From Coix lacryma-jobi var. lacryma-jobi (Eukaryota; Streptophyta; Magnoliopsida; Poales; Poaceae): a stretch of DNA of 64,000 bases. The stretch lies in the NCBI GenBank assembly GCA_009763385.1, contig CM019825.1, positions 115,935,131-115,999,130 on the forward strand, in the 5' to 3' direction. This document shows positions 32,640 through 44,514 of this stretch, in pieces; position 1 is the first letter of the stretch; each line of letters opens with the position of its first letter. Position numbers and translations under genes: made by a program. The notes under the pieces were generated by a model. The model ran no database searches. It saw nothing but the letters and a program-made list of their open reading frames with translations, and was not told the DNA's origin.

Positions 32640-33030
32640 CCAACTTGTCTTTGTGCATCGTCCACGTGAACTGCACCATCCAGATGTGCATCCACCACCA
32701 CTTGAGATATAATAAACGACACAAATATTACCATATATTAAGGTCATCGTTCTTGGTTTGCTAATTTCATGGATACATACCTCAAAGCCACCAAAAGGCG
32801 TTCCAGGCCCCCTGCATCGCTGTCTCCATGACTGAGCCACCAGTGGATCTTAGAGAGCAAGAGGGGGCTGGGTAGGAGGGATCTCAATCCTGTGCCCTCC
32901 ACGTCAGATCCCACCCAACCTAGGAGCAACACGCAGCTAGCGACGACGAGTTGCAGCTACGACTGCGAGTGCAGAGGATGAAGTCCGCCTCTCTTTGCGC
33001 TGGATCTAGCACTTAGAAGAACAGGGGAGG
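32640..33030 (-). pseudogene. possible captured host gene fragment in the CACTA element
   Basis: On the minus strand two GC-rich exon-like stretches are separated by AT-rich DNA. One at about 32930-32780 ends in a donor-like GAG/GTATGTATCC near 32780. The other, at about 32703-32644, is preceded by an acceptor-like TATATCTCAAG and followed by GGTAAATTTT. The frames have no recognised domain. The GC-rich DNA at 43172-43440, beyond the Tat insertion, is probably its 5' end. CACTA elements often carry such pieces; the identity is unknown. Confidence 0.35.
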
Positions 33031-33035
33031 AGGTG

Positions 33036-33818
33036 CGTTGACGTCGGAAGTGGTCCGAATCACACACCAGCAGGGCTAGAACGCCCAAAGAGGTTGCAGT
33101 TCAACCTGAGACAGCAGAGACCCTAACTAAACTGACGAAAACCGATCTAAAGACCGGTTTTGATCAATCTAGGGTTTTGGGTTCCTGTGTTGATAACTCT
33201 AGAACTCCTCCCGGGAAGACCCGTCGGGAAGAAGCACGTAGAGGTTGTTCTAGGAACAGCAAGGCCGCCTAGAACGCCGTCGAATCTCGCCGGGAGATGC
33301 GCCGAACAGCAAGGTAGAGGGAAAAAGGGTAAAAGCGATAGTAGATTGGTTTAGATCGATTGGTGTTGGATCCTTCAATCGGCCATGATCCTCTCATATA
33401 TATAGAGGGGGTTGGTCTTATCCCGATAGGAAACGTCTTCAGATACAATCTCCAAGTTTCCTATCCGGACTCTATCAATATAGAATCCAATCCGGACGCA
33501 ACAAGGTAACCCTAATCTCGCCAATCCTTAGATCGACCAGATTGATCCAAATCAGACTCAATGGGCTTTATTAGCCCATACTGATTAATGAATTGTTGCC
33601 GGACTTAGCCTTCATCATAAATATAAGGCCTCCGACCAGTGTCACCTGGTTAGATACAAACATTGACCGATCGGAAGTCCAAAATGATCAGGCCCATTTG
33701 ACTTAGAACATCTGATTCATCAAATATGAAATAATAGAAGACAAATTCGACCCTAATATTACAGGCCGAATACTTCTTCTAAATTTACTTTTACCTGTGA
33801 CACTTTTGAGTGTCAACA
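33036..33818 (-). repeat. 3' LTR of the Tat element
   Basis: 783 bases. The outer end is CGTTGACG, where the other copy has TGTTGATG, so the terminal base is mutated. About two dozen differences from the 5' LTR were counted by eye, roughly 3%. The minus-strand TATA box is near 33398-33408. Confidence 0.9.
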
Positions 33819-33833
33819 TATGCCCTCCTGTTT
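33819..33833 (-). other. polypurine tract (Tat element)
   Basis: On the minus strand AAACAGGAGGGCATA directly precedes the 3' LTR. Confidence 0.7.
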
Positions 33834-33975
33834 TTAGGTGATCTTTAGCAAAACCTAAAAACAATCTGAACAACAACGATGTCCAACTCATCGGCTATTC
33901 GATAATTAAGGATAAATTTTCTAACTATTTTTGTTCTAAGGGCGATACATGTATCGGCCATTGTTTGGAAGGCGC

Positions 33976-35649
33976 TCAGGCTTCTTGCCAAACACTCGGA
34001 AAGTACTTTTTCAAATACCTTCCATTTATTGCTCTTGGGAGACTTTCACCTTGCAACGTCTCCAGCACATATGCATTCCCGAATATTACTTTGATTACTT
34101 TATAAGGACCTTCCCAACTCGGCGACCACTTGCCAAACTTGTTACTTCTCGACCCGAGTGGTAGTATAGTTTTCCATACTAACTCTCCCACTTGGAACGA
34201 TTTGCTTCTCACTTTCTTGTTGTATGCTCTGGCAACCCGGGCTTTGTCTTTTTCCATCTCCTTAAAAGCTTTTAATCTTTTATTGGTTATTTCATCTATG
34301 TTGTCCATCATGGCATCATGGTACATTATAGCAGATAAATCATTCTATCTAGCTAGTCTATACGCATCCAGATTTACCTCGACGGGCAACACTGCTTCTT
34401 GCCCATATACCAGCTCGAAAGGAGTGACTTTTGTAGCACCATGCCTTGACACACGATGAGCCCATAAAGCTTCAGACAAAACCTCATGCCACCTTCTTGG
34501 GTTGTCCTCAATCTTCTTTTTGATAAGCTTAATCAAAGTCTTGTTAATAGACTCAGCTTGGCCGTTAGCTTGAGCATAGTATGGAGATGAATTGAGCATC
34601 TTTATTTTGTATAATTCGGCAAAATCTCGCACTTCCTTAGAAATAAAAGACGTCCCCTGATCTGTGGTTAACGTTCGAGGTATGCCGAATCTATGTATAA
34701 TATGTTCCGTAATAAACTCAATTACCTTCTTATGTGTCATATTCTTCAAAGGCACCGCTTCAGTCCATTTAGTGAAGTAATCTGTAGCGACCAGAACAAA
34801 AAGATGTCCCTTTGAAGATGGGGGATGAATTTGGCCAATGAAGTCTAGCCCCAAACCACGAAAAGGCCACGGTTTGATAATAGGATGAAGCATAGCAGCA
34901 GGTGCAAGCTGTATATTTCCAAACCGTTGACATTCTTCGCATCCTTTGTAGTAACGAAAACAATCGGCCATCATTGTGGGCCAATAAAACCCAGCTCTGC
35001 GCAATAGCCATTTCATCTTAGGCACCGATTGATGTGTACCACAAATATCTTCATGAACTTCCCCCATAGCCACCTTTGCTTGATCAGATCCCAAACACTT
35101 AAGCAACAAGTCTTTGACAGTTCTTCGGTAAAGCTCATCATTATGTAGTACATATTTAAATGCACTCCGCCGAACACTTTGATCAGCCTTAGTACTTGGA
35201 TCATTAAGATATTTAAGTAGGGGAGTTCTCCAATCTTCCAAATCAGTTCCATTTGTTTTGGACCGATTTAGAGTTTCTTCAGACAAATTAATCATTCCAA
35301 GATCGACCAGGTCAATCGGACGGATTAACTGACTTGATTCATAAACAACCTGGTCGGCCATAGTACTTACCCAAGTATGCTCAACATATACCTGGTCTCC
35401 ATGGCAAGGTGGCCGAATTGGTCTTAAATCAAACTGGTCGGTCATAGAAACCGACAATACTTCTACGTGCTGTTGCACCGGCTTTATGCAAAAATTGCTT
35501 TTATTAACATTATAGCCAGATGCTTGCTGAGCTAACATGGTGGCTTTATAATTTTCATGCCTTGGTCTATGCCGAATCTGAAATTTGGTAAAATGAGCAA
35601 TGATGTCAAGGCACATGTTAAGATAAACATTTAACATTCCCTCTAAACA
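33976..35649 (-). pseudogene. Tat element integrase
   Basis: The frame continues from the reverse transcriptase, with stops at 35650 and 34345. A zinc-binding region (CEECQRFGNIQ at about 34940) precedes the core. The core carries the Asp of GLGLDFIG, the Asp of TTDQGTSF and the Glu of ANGQAESINK. The C-terminal part (34326-33976) has the GPYKV module seen in Gypsy integrases (WSPSWEGPYKVIKV). No chromodomain was seen, as expected for Tat. It would insert the cDNA. Confidence 0.88.
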
Positions 35650-37374
35650 TTAAAAATTACCAGCAACTTGTTGTACTACTAGTAAGGAATCGCCAAAAAC
35701 TTCAACATGCTTAACCTCCATGGAACATAATATTTCTAAACCGAATAAAAGAGCTTCATATTTGGCTTGATTATTAGTGCACAAGTAATCTAACCAGCTC
35801 AACATTTCAAACTTAGCACCATTAGGAGAAATGATGACCACACCAACACCTTGGCCCTCCTTACAAGCCGATCCATCAAAATAAAGTTTCCACTGAGTAA
35901 AAGTAAAGTAACCGATTTCATCTTCTAAACTAATACCATGCTCAACACTAAAATCGGCAAGAACTTGACCCTTCAAAGTTTTCAATGGTTCATAGGTCAA
36001 GTCAAACTCAATTAATGCATACGCCCATTTACCAATCCTTCCTCTAAGGATTGGCCGATATAACATGTGCCTAATCACATCGGCCTGACATGCAACAACA
36101 CATGTACTAGATAGCAAATAGTGTCTTATTTTAGCACAAGCATAGTACAAGGATAAACATAATTTCTCGATATGGGCGTACCTTGTCTCGGGATCAAGAA
36201 GACGGCGACCAATATATGCAATTACATATTCTTTACCTCCATCTTCTTGTGTCAAGACAGCTCCAATAACCTTTTCATCGGCGGCGATATATAATCTGAA
36301 AGGGATACCTCTCTTAGGCGCCCGAAGAACTAGTGGAGATGACAAATATTCCTTTATTTTCTCAAATGCTTCTTGCTGCTCGGCCCCCCAAGCGAACTCA
36401 GCTTCATCCTTTAATTTTAATATAGGGGTGAAAGGAATAATTTTCCCGGACAATTTTGCAATAAATCTCCTCAAGTAGTTCACTTTCCCTAAGAACTTCT
36501 GCAAGTCCTTTTTGCATGTAGGCACCTGAACTTTCTTGATTTTTTCTATCCTTTTAGGATCAATTTCTATGCCTTTGTCGTGAATGATGAACCCTAAAAA
36601 CCTCCCAGCTGACACACCGAAAGCACACTTTAGTGGATTCATCTTCAACCCATAACGACGCATCCTTTCAAACGCTAAACATAAATCGGCCAGATGAGAC
36701 ACATGGGCAGCCGATTTAATCACGATATCATCAATATATACTTCCATGATTATCCCAATCAAATCATGAAAGATCAGATTCATAGCGCGTTGATAGGTAG
36801 CACCTGCATTCTTCAAACCGAATGTCATTACGACCCATTCAAAAATACCAACGAACCTAGGACAGATAAAGACCGTTTTGGACATGTCCTCTTCGGCCAA
36901 GGATATCTGATTATAACCAGCGTTGCCATCAAGAAAACTGACAACCTGATGTTCTGAAGCATCATTGATTAACATATCGGCTATAGGCATAGGATACTCA
37001 TCTTTGGGAGTGGCTCTATTTAAATCTCTAAAATCAATGCAAACCCTGATATTCCCGGTGTCTTTCTTCTCCACAGGCACGATATTAGAGACCCACTCCG
37101 CATATCTGCATGGCTGGATAAACCTCGCTTGCAATAATCGATTAATCTCTTCTTTAATCCGGTCATATATTATAGAATTAAAACGGCGAGGATGTTGTTT
37201 AAATGGTCGGAACCCCGGCTTAATAGGAAGTCGATGTTCAACCAGTTCTCGGCTTAACCCGGGCATCTCTATATAACTCCACGCAAAGCAATCAACATAC
37301 TCCTTCAGAAGCGCGATTAACTTTATTTTATAATCGGCTTCAAGATTCTGATTTACAAAGGTCGGCCTAGGCAT
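35650..37374 (-). pseudogene. Tat element reverse transcriptase and two RNase H domains
   Basis: One open frame of 574 codons. Reverse transcriptase motifs: RVCIDFRDLNRATPKD, FLDGNAGYNQI, MTFGLKNAGATYQR and the catalytic YIDDIV near 36740. The first RNase H follows (YIAADEKVIGAVLTQ near 36290). A second, archaeal-type RNase H begins at KLYFDGSACKEGQGVG near 35885 and includes TNNQAKYEALLFGLE. This dual arrangement is specific to the Tat lineage. The frame is lost upstream by an 83-base tandem duplication. Confidence 0.92.
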
Positions 37375-37503
37375 AGAACCATCCCCAATATCTATTTGTT
37401 CTAGAGGATCGGCTGACGTGCTTCAAGATTCTGATTTACAAAGGTCGGCCTAGGCATAGAACCATCCCCAATATCTATTTGTTCTAGAGAATCGGCCGAT
37501 GTG
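37338..37503 (-). repeat. 83-base tandem duplication in Tat pol
   Basis: CTTCAAGATTCTGATTTACA starts at 37338 and again at 37421, and the two 83-base units are nearly identical. Since 83 is not a multiple of three, the reading frame shifts between the protease side and the reverse transcriptase. Confidence 0.92.
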
Positions 37504-37896
37504 AAACCTTGGCCCAACTTATTGAGCTCATCAAAATCATCAATAGCCTCACAAGTATCGGTCTTACAGGTCCGATATTGCTCAACACGATGTTTTAACC
37601 AATCAACATTAGCATCCATTAAATTACATGATAATGTTGAACCGATTATCAGTCGGCTTTAAAGATACTGGTACGAAACCTTCCCTAGTAACGCTAACAA
37701 ACTGAAAATCAGAAAGGTCCTGACCAGACAGACAAGCGATAGTATCATGCCCCCCGAGCAAAGGAGCATCGGTCGTAGCTACATAGGCCGATGAATCTGA
37801 GTGCACCACCTCAACATCGTCTCCCACCCACTGAATGAGAAACTGATGTAAACTAGAAGGTATGCATCGATTAGCATGAATCCAATCACGCCCAAG

Positions 37897-38527
37897 CATG
37901 GAAAAAAATAGCGCGCTATTTTCGCGCTATAGCGCCGCCATAGCGGCCAAAAGAACTTGACGCAAAGCTATTTCTCCTTTTTACGCTATTACCGCTATTG
38001 CCGCTATAGCGCGCTATTTTGCCGCTAAATGGAAATAGCGCCATAGCGCCGCTAAATGGCCGCTATCGACATTTCCCTGGCTGAGCAAAAAAAATTGTGG
38101 CTTGTCTTTTGAAAACTATGTGGATATTAAGTACTTAAGTGTGTCGTTTGCTGTTATCTTATTTTTATGACTTATCATGGAAATATTCTAATATGTTATC
38201 AACTTATCATGGATGTTATGACTTATCATGAATGTTATGACTTTATCATTTTGTGAGTTATTGAGTTATTATTATTATGATTATGAATATGAACTTATGA
38301 TTATCATGGAAATATGGTTAGTCATTGTTTATTTTATGTTTGGTTGTTGTCTGAATGCATTTAAATAGAGTGCTATAGCGCCACTATAGCGTGCTAAGCT
38401 ATCTGTCGCTATGGCATATAGCTGCCGCTATAGCGCGGGAATAGCGGCGCTATAGCATCGCTATAGCGTTGCATAGCGGCCAGGACAGGCTGCCGCTATT
38501 TTTTATAGCCCGCCATTTAAAACCTTG
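37897..38527. mobile_element. non-autonomous hAT element in the Tat protease
   Basis: CGCCCAAG on both sides (37889-37896 and 38528-38535) is an 8-bp target duplication, the hAT hallmark. The ends are CATGGAAAAAAATAGCG and, inverted, CAAGGTTTTAAATGGCG. Both subterminal regions are packed with GCGCTATAGCG-type palindromes, and the centre is AT-rich without a gene. Element plus duplication is 639 bases, a multiple of three, so the flanking frame is kept in phase. Confidence 0.88.
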
Positions 38528-41500
38528 CGCCCAAGTATAAGATTATAGCTACCTTGTATGTCGGCAACGAAGAAGGCAGTGGCCAAAGTCTTGCTTCCAA
38601 CAGTCAGCTCCATGGACGCAACTCCTTTGGCCGGAATAGGATCTCCCCCTCTGACTCCAGTAATAGTCATGTTGCTCTTGATCAGCTCTTCATCGGTACC
38701 ACCAAGCTTCTGATAAAGCGAGTATGACATCAAATTCACAATTGCCCCACTGTCGACCAGCAATTTGTGAACTGGTGTACCATTGATGTGACCCTTTATA
38801 TGCAACGGCTTAAGATGATTAATGGATTCCTCTGGTTTCTGGAATACAGCAGTCTGCGTAGCAAAGTTGAACTCCGCTGCCGTCGAATCATCTTCGACCA
38901 CGTAATAGTCGGCCGATAAATAAACTACATTGACCTCCGCCCTTTCTGGGGATGGTTCATAGTCCACCATCTCCTCATCTGGTTTTTTAGATAATTCTTC
39001 ACTGGTCGCAATAATACCAGTGGAGGAAACAGGGTTATTAAGAAGTGAGCCTAACCCCACTGACACATCAGGAACTGATTCGGTCCCAGACCCTGGTCGG
39101 GTTGGCTCAACTCCTGATCCAGTAGTAATCAGCCTAGCCTGCTCGACCGCCAAACTGGTCGGCACCTGTCCTGATGTGGTCGGATTGGTGTCCGATTTGG
39201 TTGGTTCCGAAGCCACTTTAGTAGATCCGACACTCAGACTGGCCGGCTCAGTATCCGACCTGTTTAGCTCTACCATCGTTAAGGTTGGCTTTTGATTACA
39301 AGCTGGCTCTTCACCTCCTCGCTTGCCCTGAGGGAAAATGGGATGTGTTGAGTTAAATATGTCTTCCCTCATTTTGTCGAGTCGTTCTTTCCTCTGTTTG
39401 TTGCAGCGGGCCCTCTGTAGTTTCCTTCGCTGAGTTTTAGTCAAACCAGGAGGACACCATCTGGGTTGCATGTATTTGGGGTCACGCTCGACAAGCTTTT
39501 CTACTTCTGCCTCAGCCGAAGTATCTTGAGCTTCCAGTGCCTCTTCAGTTGTTGGCTCCTCAACCATCATCGGCTCAGGTTCATTGGTAAGAGGGACTTC
39601 CATAGACCCGATTGTAATAGTGGGAACCGGGTCGGATCTGGTCGGAGAGGCAATAGGAACACTTTGCACCTTCTTAGGTACATAGACCCGTCGCGCCTGC
39701 GTCTTCCTGACCTCCTGAGATATTAATGTTTTTGGAGCGACTGGCCGATTCTAACTAGAAATCGGCTGATCACCCAAGCGATCAAATACTGAGACTCTTG
39801 CAGGCTGATTAATGGGCATTTCCCATCTTGGCTGATAATACAAATGCGCGGGCATAGGGTAGGGCACCCACACCCCTTGAGGACCCCATTGTGGTGGTAG
39901 CGAAATAGGAGGGGCCCACTGACGGTAACACGGGCCAGCCTTTGATGTCGGATACGTCGCCTGAGACACCACCATCTGTTTGGATTTCTTGTCCTCGCGC
40001 TTCGGAGGAGTAGAATCTCTCTTCTTTAAAGGCCGATTCTGGGAATCGGCCTTTTGCTGCTTGTATTTGGCCATGAGCTTGTCAAAAGTACATGGTTCTC
40101 TGGCGACTTTCCCCTTACTCCTGTCCGCATTAGTCTTCCAAGTGCCAACTTCAGGTCTCTGCGGGACAAAAGTGTGGATGACACATACTCCGGAAAGGGT
40201 CGAGTCTTTAGATACGGTTACACCGACTGTATCAATCGGTTTATTGATACTACTGGAATTGGCAGAGACCGACTTTACCTGGTCGGCCTTCTGTTCCGGC
40301 TGCTTTGAAGATGAACCGGACTGGTCGGCTTGAGGACCCGACCTGGTCGGCCTTTGTTGTGCTGCCCTGGTCTCAAAATATCTTTGTTTATGCAGGTGTC
40401 GTGTTGACCCTGCAGTGATTGTGATTTTACTTTTGCCATCGTCACCCTTCTCGAGCACCACCTTGCGCCCCGAATCGCTATCGGTATTCGGTGTTCCTCG
40501 TGGTTCGCCGACGACCACATTCTTTCCCTTGGTCGTATCGGCTTGCTCTCGACGAATCATTATAGCAGGATCCCCTGCTTCCACCATGTGTACTGGGAAA
40601 TGAGTAGTACTGATCTACATCTCAGTTAGACTCAATCGTCCTTAATTGAGGGCCGATTGGACCTGCCGATGGAAAACATTGCAATCATTAGTGGCATGAG
40701 AAAAAGAATTATGGAATTTGCAGTAAGCTCTCCTTTTTAATTCGTCGGGTGACGGCAAAGTATAATTAATTTTGAGATAACCGAATTTAAGTAATTCATC
40801 AAATATTCGGTCACATTTAGAGAAATCAAACGTAAATTTCACCTCCTCACCCCGACTCTTCTGAATCGGTTTAAGGGAAGGACAAGTGACCAGTTTGTTT
40901 TGCGCTGGCCATAAAATTTCGGCAGCGTAGCAATCTTTAGACTCATTGTCGGAACTATCAGAATTTATCTCGGCAATATGCACGCCCGACCGATGAATCT
41001 TATGAGGATCATAGGGTTCTTTGAAGCGCGATTCTATCGAAACGGCCTTTTGCAACAGTTGATTTACGTTAAAGAAATCATGATGTTCAAGTTTGTCTTT
41101 GATCTCTCGACGTAGGCCAGCTAGACATAAATCTGTTAGATCTCTGTCGGAGATCCTCAAATGGAAACATCGGTTTTTAATTTCTTTAAAACGTTTAAAG
41201 AAATCGACTACAGACTCACTACGTCCTTGTCGAACCGATGTAAGATGTGATAACCTAGTTTCTTGGACTCCATCATAAAAGTGATTATGAAAATTTTCTT
41301 CTAATTCGGCCCAAGAACCTACGGTGCACTCTGGCAGTGACGTTTACTAGGCGAAAGTTGTACCAGTAAGAGACAAAGGAAAATGTCGTATGTTCATAAA
41401 ATCTAAAGTACTAGCTTCGCCCATTTGAGCGAGGAACATGCTGACGTGTTCCATAGTCGTTTTACTACCGTCACCACTAAACTTATAAAAATCTGGTACC

Positions 41501-42356
41501 CACCAACCGTCAGGTGCTTTCATAAAATCGAAATATGAAGGGTATGGTTTAGAATAAGTGGTCCTGGTAGGCTTGAATTGGACCCCTAAACTAGTCTCAA
41601 GTGACCTAGTTATTTCTTCCTTAAACCGATTTATGGCTCGTCCAAAATCGGTGTTGGCAAGGTCGGTGGTGCCACCATGCATGAGATTGTGGCTTGGCGA
41701 CTTCGGCGGGTTGGGTAACACTGTTCCATGCCCTCCCGAAGTCCTGTTTGTCGAGGTACCCTGGTCGGTCTGCATAGTCCGACCAGTGCCATGATGAACG
41801 TGGTTGGTAGTCGTTGAGGTACCGGCTTCACCACCCCTGGTCTTAGTAAACCCTAATTGTCCAAAATTAACGTGTGAAGTCTGTCCTCTAAAAGAATTAA
41901 AAGGCATGCCGAACTTTGGTTGCCCAGTTGGGGCTTCGGGTTCGACAGTTTTGCCTTCTATCTTATCCATGCGGTCGCTAAGCAATTTAAATGAATGCTG
42001 GATAGTATTGGTAAGAGTTTTTGAAGAATCAACCAGCATTGCGGAATAATCAGCATGGGTAGGGTAAGGATCTTCAGGTACCTTATCCTTTACCTTGTCA
42101 GAAGCGTCTTCAGCGTTTGTATTTGTCATGGTAGGGACGATCTCGCTGAAGTCTGGCTCCTTGTCCTGAGTGATCCTGCCGCGCCGATCCTTCGAGCAGC
42201 TTTCTAGGAAAGCCTTCAATACGGCGTCGAGCTTGGCCTGCGCCTGTTGCTTCAACTCGTCTGGGAGCTCGTCAATGCCCGTGGGATGGACGATGTTGTC
42301 CTTATCGGTAGCACCGACTTTGCCGCCCATGTTGGTAGTAGATGAGATTTTAATCT

Positions 42357-42374
42357 TCCCCAGTGGAGTCGCCA
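42357..42374 (-). other. primer-binding site, tRNA-Arg type (Tat element)
   Basis: On the minus strand TGGCGACTCCACTGGGGA, one base from the complement of the plant tRNA-Arg 3' end, seven bases after the LTR. Confidence 0.8.
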
Positions 42375-42381
42375 AAAAGTG

Positions 42382-43166
42382 TGTTGATGTCGGAAGTGGT
42401 CCGAATCACACACCAGCAGGGCTAGAACGCCCGAAGAGGTTGCAGTTCAACCTGAGACAGCAGAGACCCTAACTAAACTCACAAAAACCGATCTAAATAC
42501 CGGTTTTGATCAATCTAGGTTTTTGGGTTCCTGTGTTGATAACTCTAGAACTCCTCCCAGGAAGACCCGTCGGGGAGAAGCACGTAGAGGTTGTTCTAGG
42601 ACCAGCAAGGCCGCCTAGAACGCCGTCGAATCTCGCCGGGAGATGCGCCGAAAAACAAGGTAGAGGGAAAAAGGGTAAAAGGGATAGTAGATTGGTTTAG
42701 ATCGATTGGTGTTGGATCCTTCAATCGGCCATGATCCTCTTATATATATAGAGAGGGGGTTGGTCTTATCCCGATAGGAAACGTCTTCAGATACGATCTC
42801 CAAGTTTCCTATCCGGACTCTATCAATATAGAATCCAATCCGGACGCAACAAGGTAACCCTAATCTCGCCGGTCCTTAGATCGACCAGATTGATCCAAAT
42901 CAGCCTCAATGGGCTTTATTAGCCCATACTGATTAATGAATTGTTGCCGGACTTAGCCTTCATCATAACTATAAGGCCTCCGACCAGTGTCACCTGGTCG
43001 GATACAAACATTGACTGATCGGAAGTCCAAAATGATCAGGCCCATTTGACTTAGAACATCTGATTCATCAAATACGAAATAATAGAAGACAAATGCGACC
43101 CTAATATTACAGGCCGAATACTTCTTCTAAATTTACTTTTACCTGTGACACTTTTGAGTGTCAACA
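42382..43166 (-). repeat. 5' LTR of the Tat element
   Basis: 785 bases, ends TGTTGATG and GTGTCAACA. It matches 33036-33818 with about 3% differences and a 2-base indel in the AGAG run by the TATA box. Confidence 0.9.
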
Positions 43167-43171
43167 AGGTG

Positions 43172-44254
43172 GATGGTGACTGCGGTGCCTGAAGCAGAGG
43201 CGGGTTCCACCGATAGCAGTTCACGGAGAGGCCACTGCTGGCACATCCGACGAATGGCGAGGCACGACGTCCTTGTGTGACGACGCTAGTGGAGGCAAGG
43301 GCGACAACTATTGCACATAGAACAGGCAGCTGGGATAGTGTGGGGTGGGCAACGGCGGCTGTTGGGGAGAAGGCAGCGGGGTGAAAGACAGCCTAGGGTT
43401 TGCGTTGTTTTATAACAAGCCAACTAAATATCAGCCGTCTATGTGTTGATCCGAGACCAGGTCTAAGATAGATTTGTATTGGGCTAAATGTAAGTATCAT
43501 TTTCCGGTCCAGGTCATGCGTAATTCTTTTTTCCCTTTTCTTTTCTTTTTCTATGAAAACACATTTAAATCTTGCAAATTATTATTGTTCTGATTTATAT
43601 GATCTCTATGCATCCTAACATAATTTTGAAAAGAACTAGACTACCTAAACAGTTTCGTGAACATACTATGGGTGTATAAACAGTTTCGAATAGATAGCAC
43701 CATTTTTTTGTTTTCTATTTATTTTAACAAATGTTGGGCTGGGCCAACTCGAGTGAATGGGCCACGCCATGGGCAGGATGGTGGGCCACGCTGACTAAAT
43801 GGATCACGCCATGGGTAGCAGTAGGAGTAAATAAATAGATAAAAGTATGTATGTCCACATTCTATCAACTAGAACAATAAGCTCAATGGTAAGACATGCT
43901 GTTGGTTTCAAGTCCCACATGCTAAAGTCTTTCTGTTCCCATCCACGTCATATATGCAGATTGTTTTTAGTTTTGCCATATGCGCTACATACATGGAGCG
44001 AAGTAAGAAAATTATTTTGTTCAAATAATTTAACAAATCATATTTTGGGTTTGATTTTTTTGTAATCATAATTTTTAATTTTATTTGCACTAAATATACG
44101 ATAGCAGGTCTATTGTTTGGGGGCTAATAACTAGAGTATGACAGATTTAAAATCATATACTATGACGATCCGGATAAAACCGTCACGAGTTAGTGGGCCG
44201 TATGACAAAAAAATATTGTCACAAATTGCGTCTGTCAGTGACGGTTTATAAATC
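43172..44254. other. CACTA right interior and subterminal repeats
   Basis: 43172-43440 is GC-rich and may be the first part, on the minus strand, of the captured gene fragment at 32640-33030 (a leader-like AAACCCTAGGCTG lies near 43400). The rest is AT-rich. Near 44160-44254 CCGTCAC/GTGACGG motifs recur. Confidence 0.5.
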
Positions 44255-44283
44255 CGTCACAGATTAACAAGTCTCTTGTAGTG
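44255..44283 (-). repeat. right terminal inverted repeat of the CACTA element
   Basis: Inverse of the left end with about six mismatches; ends in TAGTG, followed by the CTC duplication. Confidence 0.85.
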
Positions 44284-44295
44284 CTCTAGATACCA
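44284..44295 (-). other. primer-binding site of the Ale Copia
   Basis: On the minus strand TGGTATCTAGAG, a tRNA-Met-type site with a changed base, lying 10 bases after the LTR. The CACTA element entered exactly at its 3' edge. Confidence 0.75.
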
Positions 44296-44305
44296 TATAA
44301 AAGTA

Positions 44306-44514
44306 TGTGTATTAGAGTTAACAAGCTGCCATCTCCGGCGCTCGGCTTCGTGTTAATATACAGATGGGAAGGGCACCCACCGTGGCGTATACATAAAGAT
44401 CGAAGATTACAACAGAATCACATACCAGTTGCTACAATCTAGGAACAACTAAAGATACACCATAACAACTTTTTATACCTGGACACACACTCCTAAGCTT
44501 TATATCATTTAACA
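44306..44514 (-). repeat. 5' LTR of the Ale Copia
   Basis: On the minus strand it runs TGTTAAATG to TACACA, 209 bases; short LTRs are normal for Ale elements. The outer end lies in a CACTA end fragment. Confidence 0.75.

Larger units (their letters stand above)
37504..42375 (-). pseudogene. Tat element gag and protease, with a hAT insertion
   Basis: ATG at 42375 just after the primer site. The same frame holds through four stretches, with stops at 41347 (doubled), 40642, about 40615 and 39751. Gag has a SWAELEENFHNHF capsid motif near 41300 and a CCHC-like YCKFHNSFSHATNDC near 40725. Then comes a long Pro/Thr/Ser/Glu-rich linker. The protease has LLVDSGAIVNLMS near 38755 and NLILGR near 38545. 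A hAT element splits it there, and RDWIHANRCIPS resumes in frame at about 37887. A stop at 37624 ends this frame. Confidence 0.85.
33036..43166 (-). mobile_element. Tat-lineage Gypsy element
   Basis: LTRs at 33036-33818 and 42382-43166 flank gag, protease, reverse transcriptase, two RNase H domains and integrase. AGGTG lies on both sides (33031-33035 and 43167-43171). The primer site is tRNA-Arg type. A second RNase H of archaeal type after the first is a hallmark of the Tat group. A hAT element sits in the protease and an 83-base duplication lies before the reverse transcriptase. All domains are visible but nonsense codons break the frames. Confidence 0.92.
26314..44283. mobile_element. CACTA DNA transposon, non-autonomous, with nested retroelements
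   Basis: The left end is CACTATAAGAAACCTGTTAA and the right end, on the minus strand, is CACTACAAGAGACTTGTTAA. Both sides carry CTC (26311-26313 and 44284-44286), the 3-bp target duplication of CACTA elements. Subterminal DNA at both ends is rich in GTGACGG/CCGTCAC-type repeats. Its own DNA is only about 3.2 kb (26314-26631, 31276-33035, 43172-44283); the rest is a Tork Copia and a Tat Gypsy. No transposase was found, so it depends on an autonomous relative. It may carry a captured gene piece. Confidence 0.88.
24072..44514 (-). mobile_element. Ale/Retrofit-type Copia element, split by a CACTA insertion
   Basis: In its own direction: a 209-base 5' LTR (44514-44306), the primer site (44295-44284), then gag and pol from 26313 to 24072. 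The DNA between 26314 and 44283 is a CACTA insertion with a CTC target duplication. Removing it joins the primer site to the gag leader. The 3' half (reverse transcriptase onward) lies beyond the SIRE-B insertion and is not in the window. Confidence 0.85.
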
